In this document: positions 7,450-13,656 of the stretch, piece after piece
How the letters are laid out: every line of letters begins with the position of its first letter
Numbering within the stretch: the first letter of the stretch is position 1
Source: an uncultured Collinsella sp.
Lineage (GTDB): Bacteria > Actinomycetota > Coriobacteriia > Coriobacteriales > Coriobacteriaceae
Direction: 5' to 3'
NCBI GenBank assembly: GCA_902476475.1
Contig: CABSDO010000029.1
Coordinates: forward strand, 1 to 20,124
DNA: 20,124 nucleotides
The notes under the pieces: generated by a model
Told to the model about the DNA's origin: nothing
The model's database searches: none
Seen by the model: only the letters and a program-made list of their open reading frames with translations
Made by a program: the position numbers and the translations under genes

Positions 7450-8841
7450 CTACACCGTTAGCGGCGCCGTCTCATGCGGCTCGCCGTTCAACTCAACGAT
7501 GACCTGCGTTCCCACGCCCTCCTGGGACTTCACGCGCATGCCAGAATCTTCTCCGTAAAAGAAATGGATGCGCTGAAGCACGTTGAAGAGCGCCAGGCCG
7601 CAACCTCGCTTGACGGAGCCGTCGGCGGTAATGCTCTCGGGCTCCTCTCGGCGATGCTGCTCAAACAGATGCGCGCAGACTTCTTCGCTCATACCGATGC
7701 CGTCATCTTCGACGATGATCTCCAAGCCGTCATCGGTCTCAAAAGCCCTAACACAAATAGAAAGCGGCTCGATCTCGCGCTGCGCATGCTTGATACAGTT
7801 TTCGAGCAACGGCTGCAAGATAAACGGCGGTACCAGGCTGTCGCGTACCTCAAAGTCGATGTCGACCGAAACGCGCAGACGGCCGTCGCCATACCGGGCC
7901 TGCATAAGATTGATATAACGAGTGCCCTGTTCCACCTCGTGCTCGAGCGTGGTGAGCGTATCGGAGTCAGAAAGCGTCTGACGATAGTAGTTGGAAAAGT
8001 CGATCAGCAACGATCGCGCCTTGTCGGGCTCGGTTCGAACGAGCGACACGATCGTGCTAATGGTATTGAATAGAAAATGCGGATCGACCTGCGACTGCAG
8101 GGCGCGAAGCTCAACGCGGGCCGTGAGCTCGTCCTGGCGCTCGAGCTCAAAGCTGGCGAGCTGCGTGGAAATGAGATCGGCAAAGCCCGAGGCCAACGCC
8201 GTCTGGCGCATATCGATGCTGCTCAGGCGGGGATAGTACAGCTCGAGCGTACCCACGCAATGCCCGCGTACGGTAAGCGGCGCGACAATGCCGGCCCGCA
8301 GGCGGGGAAAATAGCCGCCCGTCTCATAGGAGGCGTCACGCGAAAATACACTCTGTTCGCCGGTCTCGATCACGTTGAGCGTGGTCTTGAGCACGACCGG
8401 GGTGCCGGCAGGGCATTTTGCCGAGTCCTCGCCCCAGCTTGCCAGCACCTGCTTGCCGTCGGTAAAGCAGATGGCAGAGGCAATGGTCTCGGACAGGATG
8501 ATTTTGGAGGCGCCCAGGGCCGCTTCGGGCGTAAGGCCGCGCGACGTATAGGCGAATATTTTTGATGCGATGGCGAGCGTACGGTCGGTTGCGCTCGATG
8601 TGAGGTCATCGGGGACCACAAAGACATATGAGAAGAAGAAGCACAGCATGACCAGGCCGGCAATAACTACAACGCCCGGAACGGGATTGGGATTATCGGT
8701 TAAATCCCAGATAAGCAGCAGGATAAGCGCCGGAACGACAATACCGAGCAGGATGGCCTGGACCACATGCTGGGCCGTACGAAAGACCTTGGTAGAATTG
8801 TAGCTCTTGCCCAGAATCAGCCTGTTTAAATCCACCGTCAT
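7450..8841 (-). CDS. LytS-type sensor histidine kinase (system 2)
   Basis: A 463-residue membrane kinase. Two hydrophobic helices lie at about residues 27-46 and 55-77, with a GAF-like sensing region at about 85-225. The phosphoacceptor is H255 in DPHFLFN (aspartate where asparagine is usual). N348 in LLENCIKH and the EDDGIGM box (about 378-384) are in the HATPase domain. The design matches the kinase at 1578-2921. I place the start at the ATG at 8841 because the longer reading frame would translate through a terminator hairpin at 8866-8894. The ribosome binding site at this ATG (AAAAGGGG) is unusually close, so the exact start is uncertain. Its regulator partner follows 38 bp downstream. The signal is unknown. 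Confidence 0.9.
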   Translation of the reverse strand: MTVDLNRLILGKSYNSTKVFRTAQHVVQAILLGIVVPALILLLIWDLTDNPNPVPGVVVIAGLVMLCFFFSYVFVVPDDLTSSATDRTLAIASKIFAYTSRGLTPEAALGASKIILSETIASAICFTDGKQVLASWGEDSAKCPAGTPVVLKTTLNVIETGEQSVFSRDASYETGGYFPRLRAGIVAPLTVRGHCVGTLELYYPRLSSIDMRQTALASGFADLISTQLASFELERQDELTARVELRALQSQVDPHFLFNTISTIVSLVRTEPDKARSLLIDFSNYYRQTLSDSDTLTTLEHEVEQGTRYINLMQARYGDGRLRVSVDIDFEVRDSLVPPFILQPLLENCIKHAQREIEPLSICVRAFETDDGLEIIVEDDGIGMSEEVCAHLFEQHRREEPESITADGSVKRGCGLALFNVLQRIHFFYGEDSGMRVKSQEGVGTQVIVELNGEPHETAPLTV

Positions 8842-8865
8842 CCCCTTTTGTCCGTGGCACCGATA

Positions 8866-8894
8866 GCAATAAAGAGGGCCGCAAGCGACCCTCT
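8866..8894 (-). terminator. Terminator after the amidohydrolase gene, just before the second kinase gene
   Basis: On the minus strand AGAGGGTCGC pairs with GCGGCCCTCT (one G-U pair; the innermost pairs must open to form a loop), followed by TTTATT. It lies about 60 nt after the amidohydrolase stop and 25 nt before the kinase ATG. Confidence 0.7.
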
Positions 8895-8896
8895 CC

Positions 8897-8911
8897 ATTG
8901 CATTATGCAAT
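8897..8911. promoter_or_regulatory. 15-bp palindrome, possible operator
   Basis: ATTGCAT and ATGCAAT form perfect 7-bp arms around one central base. It sits immediately upstream of the hairpin in front of the second kinase gene and includes CATAAT on the minus strand, which could be a -10 element. No good -35 box is visible, so this is a candidate only. Confidence 0.35.
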
Positions 8912-8952
8912 CAAAAACTGTGTTTTACATCCGGCCATCGACAAACGGTATC

Positions 8953-10230
8953 TTAGGCGCTGTATTTGTTGGCCTCGCCAAAGGTGCCAGCCTCGACGAT
9001 CCAGCCGTCCTTCATGATGACGTCCATGTTGTCGGTGTTGAGCACATGGATGTCGGCGGCGACGTCACCGTTCACGACCAGCAGGTCGGCGCACTTGCCG
9101 GCCTCGATGGAACCGGTCTCGTCCTCGATGTGGCACATCTTGGCACCGTTGAGGGTGGCGCAGGTGATGGTCTCGACCGGGGTGAAGCCGATCTTGTCGA
9201 CGAACTCGTACATCTCCTCGATGGAGCAGGTACCGTACGGGGTGACGAAGGAGAAGGAGTCGGAGCCGATCGTCATGACGACGCCGCGCTTCTTGGCCTC
9301 GCGCAGGCAGTCGTAATTGCGCTGCAGCTCCTTCTCGACCAGGGTGCCCTCGTACTTGTCGTGCAGCTCGGGGACGTAGACGGGTGGATAGGTGGCGTAC
9401 CAGGTGGGCAGGAAGGCGATTGTCGGGGTAAAGAAGGTGCCCTGCTCGGCCATGAGGTCCATGGTGCGCTCATCGATATCGAAACCGTGAATCAGCTGCT
9501 CGCAGCCAAAGCGAACGGAATCGTAGGCAGCGGCGTGGTTGTTGTAGCAGTGGCTCCACACGGGGATGCCGACCATCTTTGCCTCTTCGACCACGGCCTG
9601 GATCTCCTCGGAGCAATAGTGCTGGTCGCGACCGGAGTCCCAGCGCCAGATGCCGCCACCGGTAGCCCAGATCTTGATGGCATCGGGGTTCTCGCGCAGG
9701 CGACGGCGGACGGCCTTGCGAAGATCCCAAGGACCGTCGACCTGATCGCCCCAGGGATGGGATTCCTTGTTGAGCTCCTGGGTGCAGTGGTGGGAGTCAC
9801 CGTGACCGGCAACGCGGCAAAAGCCCAGGCCGGTGGCCAGAACGCGCGGACCCTTAAAGACGCCCTTGTCGATGCAGTCGCGAATCTGGATACCAAAGCG
9901 GCCGATCTCGCAGACGGTCGTGAGGCCGTGGGTGAGGCAGTCGTAGGCCTGCTTGACGGCGACTGCCTGCTTCTCGAGGAGCGGCTGCATGACCCAGTCG
10001 GTGTCATCGTCGGTCAGGTTGCCCGAGAAGTGCAGGTGGGTGTCGATCAGGCCGGGAAGGACGGTCTTGCCGGCGGCGTCGATAACCTCAACGCCCTCGG
10101 GAAGGTCCTGCATAGTGCCGGCGTACTCGATCTTGCCGTTGTCGTCGACGAGAACGAGGGAGTTCTCGACCGGCTCGGCACCGGTACCGTCGATGAGCTT
10201 GCCGCCAACGATTGCATACTGAGTGGACAT
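8953..10230 (-). CDS. Amidohydrolase family protein, prolidase-like
   Basis: A 425-residue metal-dependent hydrolase of the amidohydrolase superfamily. The metal-site signature is complete: HLH (H65, H67) after the GLIDT motif, K186 in AIKIWATGGG as the likely carbamylated bridging lysine, H227 (VWSHCYN), H248 (LIHGFDID) and D324 (TIGSDSF). The AIKIWATGG form resembles the Xaa-Pro/Xaa-Arg dipeptidase and imidazolonepropionase-like branch, which cleaves dipeptides or related amides in the cytoplasm. There is no signal peptide. The usual closing part (SIEAGKCADLLVVNGD) is present, so the enzyme is full length. AAGGAGG sits 4 nt before the ATG. It follows the APC permease gene by 131 bp on the same strand; the two probably act together on an imported amino-acid derivative. 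The substrate is not known. Confidence 0.87.
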   Translation of the reverse strand: MSTQYAIVGGKLIDGTGAEPVENSLVLVDDNGKIEYAGTMQDLPEGVEVIDAAGKTVLPGLIDTHLHFSGNLTDDDTDWVMQPLLEKQAVAVKQAYDCLTHGLTTVCEIGRFGIQIRDCIDKGVFKGPRVLATGLGFCRVAGHGDSHHCTQELNKESHPWGDQVDGPWDLRKAVRRRLRENPDAIKIWATGGGIWRWDSGRDQHYCSEEIQAVVEEAKMVGIPVWSHCYNNHAAAYDSVRFGCEQLIHGFDIDERTMDLMAEQGTFFTPTIAFLPTWYATYPPVYVPELHDKYEGTLVEKELQRNYDCLREAKKRGVVMTIGSDSFSFVTPYGTCSIEEMYEFVDKIGFTPVETITCATLNGAKMCHIEDETGSIEAGKCADLLVVNGDVAADIHVLNTDNMDVIMKDGWIVEAGTFGEANKYSA

Positions 10231-10260
10231 GGTTCCTCCTTATGGATCCATATAGTGGGC

Positions 10261-10355
10261 GAGGCCGTGTTGGGTTAAGGCCTCACAAAGCTACCCAAGT
10301 GATGCCGGGTTCGGTGCGCGGAGGGGAGGGTCCCGCGCACCCGATCCTCCCCGGC
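10261..10355 (-). other. Two strong hairpins between the permease and amidohydrolase genes
   Basis: The first is GAGGCC/GGCCTC (10261-10284). The second is larger: GGTGCGCGG/CCGCGCACC (10313-10341) inside an outer GCCGGG/CCCGGC (10304-10355). Neither is followed by a T-run, so they look like RNA stability or Rho-assisted stop structures rather than classic terminators. They may uncouple expression of the permease from the amidohydrolase. Confidence 0.55.
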
Positions 10356-10361
10356 TCGGCG

Positions 10362-11813
10362 TTACTTTTTGCGGGAATTGGTGAACGCCATGAGGGCCAG
10401 GCCAATGGCCAACCAGCCGATCACGATGCTCCACTCCACCATGTTGAGGGAGGCGGGAGAGAACGGAATCACGAGCAGGCCGATGATGATGGCGCAGGCG
10501 GCGATAGCGAGGCCGATGCCAAACTTGCCGCCGGGCACCTCGTAGGGACGAGGCAGGTCGGGCTCGGTGAAGCGCATGCGCAGGCAGGCGAGGGCGACCA
10601 TGCCGCAGGAGAAGATGAAGGCGAGAGCCGACACGTTGGTCAGGGGGATGAGCATGTTCTTGCCCAGGAACGGACCGATGACGGTGATGACGCCCAGAAC
10701 GACGCAGGCGAGCTTGGGAGCGCCGGACTTGGGGTCGACCTCGGCGAACTTCTCGGGCAGTTGGCCCTTGCGGCCCATGGCGAGCATGATGCGGCTCGTA
10801 GCGCCATAGAAGGAGTTCATCGGGCCCATGGGTCCAAGCGTGGCAATGACGAGCATGGCCAGGTACAGGAGCATGTTGATGCCCTTGAGGCAGGCAAGCG
10901 CGGGAACCGGGCTCTTAACAAACTCATGCCAGTCGAGGATGGTGCCGAACGAGTAGATGCAGACCATGTAGAAGCCGCCGGCGGCCAGCAGGGCCAGGGA
11001 GATGATCTTGCCGAACTTGTTCCAGTTGAGGCCCTCGGCTGCTTCCTCAGCCTGCTGAGGAATGGTGTCGAAACCGGCGTAGAAGAACGGGGTCAGAACC
11101 AGGACCGAAACGATGCCGGCGAACAGGCTGGTGCTCTCGGTAGCGGCCTTGCCGCCGCCAGCACCGGCGACCTGGGAGAACACGGGCATGGCATTGTCCG
11201 GCGAGCCGGTGAATAGCGAGACGCCCATGGCGAGCAGCATGCCGCAGAGCAGGGCCTTGGTCAGGAAGGCCTGGAGCTTGGCGGCCGAGCTGGCACCGCG
11301 GAAGTTGAGGAAGATGACGTAGACTGCAAAGCCGAGCGCGATCAGCGTCGGGAACAGGTAAACGTCGGCGCCCAGGATGGTGTAGAGCTTGACGGCGCGC
11401 AGCCACTCAAGACCGGGCAGGCTGCCGAACATCTCGGACACGAGGGTCGAAATGGCGATGGCCTCCCACGGGCACAGGATGCCGTTGCCCAGGGCCAAAA
11501 GCCATCCGGTGATGTAGCTCAGCGTACGGCCAAAGCTACGATCGACATACTCGACAATGCCGCCCGAGATGGGGATAGCAGCCGTGAGCTCACCGAAAAC
11601 AGCTCCGACGGGCACGAGGAAGATTGCACCCAAGAGGAATGCGATCATAGCGGGAACGGGACCGCCGCCCACGACCATCCAGTCACCGACCTGCAGAACC
11701 CAACCGGTACCGATGATGGCACCGAAACCGATGGTGAAGAAGTTCCAGAGCGAAAGCGTTTTCTTCATGCCGCCGTTATCCTCGACTGCAACTTCTGCGT
11801 TCTTGTCCGCCAT
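10362..11813 (-). CDS. APC-family amino acid permease
   Basis: A 483-residue inner-membrane transporter with about 12-13 predicted helices. The first helix has the family signature FFTIGFGAIIGTGW, the glycine-rich unwound part that binds substrate in APC-fold transporters, and IPISGGIVEYVDRSFG is the equivalent of the conserved loop after helix 2. It probably imports an amino acid or amine with protons, or exchanges it; the substrate cannot be read. The frame is open for another 101 codons upstream, but the ATG at 11813 is the true start: AAAGGAGG lies 6 nt before it and the upstream translation is not protein-like. It is followed by the amidohydrolase gene, the likely user of the imported compound. 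A short hairpin lies in its leader. Confidence 0.9.
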   Translation of the reverse strand: MADKNAEVAVEDNGGMKKTLSLWNFFTIGFGAIIGTGWVLQVGDWMVVGGGPVPAMIAFLLGAIFLVPVGAVFGELTAAIPISGGIVEYVDRSFGRTLSYITGWLLALGNGILCPWEAIAISTLVSEMFGSLPGLEWLRAVKLYTILGADVYLFPTLIALGFAVYVIFLNFRGASSAAKLQAFLTKALLCGMLLAMGVSLFTGSPDNAMPVFSQVAGAGGGKAATESTSLFAGIVSVLVLTPFFYAGFDTIPQQAEEAAEGLNWNKFGKIISLALLAAGGFYMVCIYSFGTILDWHEFVKSPVPALACLKGINMLLYLAMLVIATLGPMGPMNSFYGATSRIMLAMGRKGQLPEKFAEVDPKSGAPKLACVVLGVITVIGPFLGKNMLIPLTNVSALAFIFSCGMVALACLRMRFTEPDLPRPYEVPGGKFGIGLAIAACAIIIGLLVIPFSPASLNMVEWSIVIGWLAIGLALMAFTNSRKK

Positions 11814-11834
11814 TGTTCCCCTCCTTTCCTTTTT

Positions 11835-11850
11835 GACGCCCCTTGGCGTC
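11835..11850 (-). promoter_or_regulatory. Leader hairpin just upstream of the permease ribosome binding site
   Basis: GACGCC and GGCGTC form a 6-bp stem with a 4-nt loop, directly followed on the minus strand by an A-run and the strong ribosome binding site. It lacks a T-run, so it is not a terminator. It could stabilise the mRNA 5' end or adjust translation. Confidence 0.35.
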
Positions 11851-12173
11851 ACCCCTTGTACAGCCTGTCTGACCGCACACTTATATTTCGTGACTTTACA
11901 ATACGGCCTTGGCGCAGCATGGCTGCCCATGGCTCGACCGAAGGCCGAACTCGCATATGAGCGGCGCCGTTTTTGGGACGAACGGCACGGTTTGCCGCTC
12001 ATTGTTGCCGCCCGACCGACGGGCGCACGCGCATCGGGCGCATATAGAGATGTTTTTGAGGCCGTGTGTTTTGCGCCTTTCGTACCGTTTACCGAGCTTT
12101 TGACGCGCAGACCCATCTGTTACACATCTTTTTTGTAGGATAGACAGGCTATACATGAGACAAGGCGGTACGA
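11851..12173. other. Divergent intergenic region with promoters of the permease and C39-like genes
   Basis: This region separates two divergent genes and must carry both promoters. For the plus-strand gene, TTGACG (12100-12105) is a fair -35 box but no good -10 follows at 16-18 bp; TATACA at 12151-12156 is a possible -10 with a poor -35. For the permease, TATAAG on the minus strand near 11880 is a weak -10 candidate. A 69-codon frame on the plus strand (11929-12138) has protein-like composition but no ribosome binding site, and is left uncalled. Confidence 0.5.
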
Positions 12174-13208
12174 ATGGCATACGGATACAACGACGGCGAT
12201 CAACGACGACAAAGCGTTCGCCTTGCTGGCCGCACCACGCCGACGCCCAGAAGCGCCACGAGCAGCAATCCGCAACGCCCTCAAGAGCAACCCAGGACTT
12301 CGTCTCGGCAGCAGACAAGCAGAACACGGCAGAGTGGCCATCCGAGCACGGGCACAAGCGCACAGCAAGATAGCCGCTTGGGCGCGCGCACTCAACAACG
12401 TCAGGCCGAGGTTCCGCAACTGAGCCACAACGGCGCACGTCAGCCCGGCATCCATATCAGCCGCCTCTTTTCGCATCCCCAAGGCGGACGCGACGGCAAG
12501 CCTTACCGCTCGACATCGTACGTGAATGCCCCCGCCCTGCCGGCTCGTCGACTTTGCCTCGCACTGTGCTCTATCCTCACCTGTCTGGTCTTTGTGCTTA
12601 TGAGCTCCTGTATGTCCCATGGCTCTGCCGGCCTAGAGCCCACCGCCGAGGAAAAGCTCCTCAAGGCCCCGGTTGCGCCCGGCTACTCGTTTGCGTTTTC
12701 GACCCCGCGCTCGCAATGGCAAGCCGGAACGATGCCCCATATCTATCAGATCGACCCTGCGTGGTCGGAGCTGCCTTACGCCGGCGGCACCATCCGCCAA
12801 AATGCCTGTGGGCCCACGTGCCTCACCATGGTCTATATCTTTAAGACGGGACGCACCGATATGACCCCCGTCGATATGTGCGCGCTTTCCGAGTCGGGCA
12901 ATTACGCCCCCACCGGTGCAACCGAATGGTCGTTTATGACGAGCGGCGCGTGGCAGTTGGGACTTAACGGAACGGAGCTCCATGACGATCGCGACTCGAT
13001 GACTCAGGCGCTGCGTTCGGGAGCGCCCGTCATCGCCGCCGTTCGGCCGGGCACCTTTACCAACGTGGGCCACTACATCGTGCTTTACGGTATTGATGAC
13101 GCCGACCAGATTGAAGTCTTCGATCCCAACTCGGCCAGCCGCAGCGCCCGCCGCTGGGGCGTCGTAGAGGTCCTTAACGAAGTCGAAGCCATGTGGGCCT
13201 ACTACTAG
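12174..13208 (+). CDS. Membrane-anchored C39-like cysteine peptidase
   Basis: A 344-residue protein and the only plus-strand gene. Residues 1 to about 120 are disordered and rich in Q, R, S, T and P. A single hydrophobic helix follows at about 126-146, ending LMSSCM, then an outside domain of the peptidase C39-like (papain-fold) family. The likely catalytic residues are C212 in NACGPTC, H300 in VGHYIVLYGI, and D317/N319 in VFDPNS. Positive charges before the helix (PARRL) fit an N-in, C-out topology, placing the catalytic domain outside the membrane. The start ATG has a modest AAGGCGG site. The LMSSC sequence resembles a lipobox, but the long N-terminal tail is unlike a lipoprotein signal. 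The domain could cleave peptides or peptidoglycan. It is not fused to an ABC transporter and no bacteriocin genes are nearby, so a bacteriocin-export role is unlikely. Its stop codon lies within a repeat half unit. Confidence 0.78.
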   Translation: MAYGYNDGDQRRQSVRLAGRTTPTPRSATSSNPQRPQEQPRTSSRQQTSRTRQSGHPSTGTSAQQDSRLGARTQQRQAEVPQLSHNGARQPGIHISRLFSHPQGGRDGKPYRSTSYVNAPALPARRLCLALCSILTCLVFVLMSSCMSHGSAGLEPTAEEKLLKAPVAPGYSFAFSTPRSQWQAGTMPHIYQIDPAWSELPYAGGTIRQNACGPTCLTMVYIFKTGRTDMTPVDMCALSESGNYAPTGATEWSFMTSGAWQLGLNGTELHDDRDSMTQALRSGAPVIAAVRPGTFTNVGHYIVLYGIDDADQIEVFDPNSASRSARRWGVVEVLNEVEAMWAYY

Positions 13209-13233
13209 TCATTGGGGACAGACTTAAATGAGT
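13207..13233. repeat. 27-bp half unit of the GGGGAC palindrome, overlapping the C39-like stop codon
   Basis: This matches 26 of 27 bases of the left half of the 54-bp palindrome at 13512. It begins at the AG of the TAG stop codon of the C39-like gene, so the element either supplied the stop or sits flush against it. Confidence 0.75.
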
Positions 13234-13247
13234 GGTCTCTGGCTGCC

Positions 13248-13433
13248 CGGAACTGCTGGCACGGAAAATGCATCCCGCTTTGAAGTTCGATAGCGGGATG
13301 CACTTTCCGCGCACGGCCTGTTTGGGAAACTACGTTCCACTTTCCGGCAACATTCCGGGATGCATTTTCCGGTTGAGGCCCTCAAGGGAAACCATGTCCC
13401 ATGTTGGACGCTCATTCTGGGATGCGCTTTCCG
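13248..13433. repeat. Degenerate tandem repeat, three units of 62 bp
   Basis: GGGATGC(A/G)(C/T)TTTCCG occurs at 13295, 13357 and 13419, exactly 62 bp apart each time. Units 2 and 3 also share GGGAAAC in register, with GGAAAA at the same place in unit 1. Each unit has an inverted-repeat design. The first is clearest: CGGAAAATGCATCCCGCT pairs with AGCGGGATGCACTTTCCG (13262-13309) with one mismatch. No reading frame explains it. Confidence 0.75.
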
Positions 13434-13511
13434 CAGTTGATTGATGCGGGCTTTAAGGACTGTTCCAAGCTGCCGGCAGAAAAGGAACGTCCCCAAGTGC
13501 CGGGTTTCCGC

Positions 13512-13565
13512 AGTCATTGGGGACAGACTTAAATGACTAGTCGTTTAAGAACGTCCCCAATGACT
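13512..13565. repeat. 54-bp palindromic repeat, copy A
   Basis: The arms AGTCATTGGGGAC and GTCCCCAATGACT are perfect 13-bp inverted repeats, with an inner TTAAA/TTTAA pair and ACTAGT at the centre. A second full copy lies at 19342-19395 and shares the right 32 bases. The form resembles REP-like elements spread by IS200-like (RAYT) transposases in other bacteria; that link is an inference. Confidence 0.85.
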
Positions 13566-13584
13566 GCCCACAGAATGAGGGTCT

Positions 13585-13640
13585 CATCGGGGACTAGGTA
13601 AATAGCAAAAGCCCCCGCGGCCGAAACGGGCCGCGGGGGC
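13585..13640 (-). terminator. Terminator of the PTS/beta-glucosidase operon, fused to a repeated 31-bp tail
   Basis: A perfect 12-bp stem (GCCCCCGCGGCC with GGCCGCGGGGGC, 6-nt loop) is followed on the minus strand by TTTTGCTATTT. It begins 17 nt after the GH1 stop codon. The 31 bases at 13585-13615, covering the T-run and beyond, are identical to 19403-19433 behind the carbamate kinase gene, although the stems themselves differ. Confidence 0.92.
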
Positions 13641-13656
13641 AGCAGGCTTGCAAGGG

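Noticed and set aside
8848..10278. A 476-codon plus-strand frame opposite the amidohydrolase gene
   Set aside because: The long open frame results from strong codon bias in the real gene; the translation is a V/D/G/L-rich shadow without motifs.
12084..12126. LytTR-like half site ACCGTTTAC at 12084 upstream of the C39-like gene
   Set aside because: No second half site at the required 21-22 bp period; the next GTT is 32 bp away.
11929..12138. A 69-codon plus-strand frame with protein-like translation (MARPKAELAYERRRFW...)
   Set aside because: It has no ribosome binding site before the ATG and no recognised family, and it overlaps the promoter region of the C39-like gene. Kept as a remote possibility for a small gene or remnant.
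11896..12438. A 180-codon minus-strand frame opposite the start of the C39-like gene
   Set aside because: It lies antisense to a better gene, has cysteine- and arginine-rich translation typical of shadow frames in GC-rich DNA, and lacks a ribosome binding site.
12174..13208. Bacteriocin-processing or ABC-transporter C39 peptidase
   Set aside because: There is no transporter or ATPase domain, no leader peptide gene with a GG motif nearby, and the domain lies outside the membrane after a single helix.
13201..13640. Possible CRISPR array because of regularly spaced repeats at 13295, 13357 and 13419
   Set aside because: The conserved core is only about 15 bp, units are degenerate along their full 62 bp rather than repeat plus unique spacer, and no cas genes are near.
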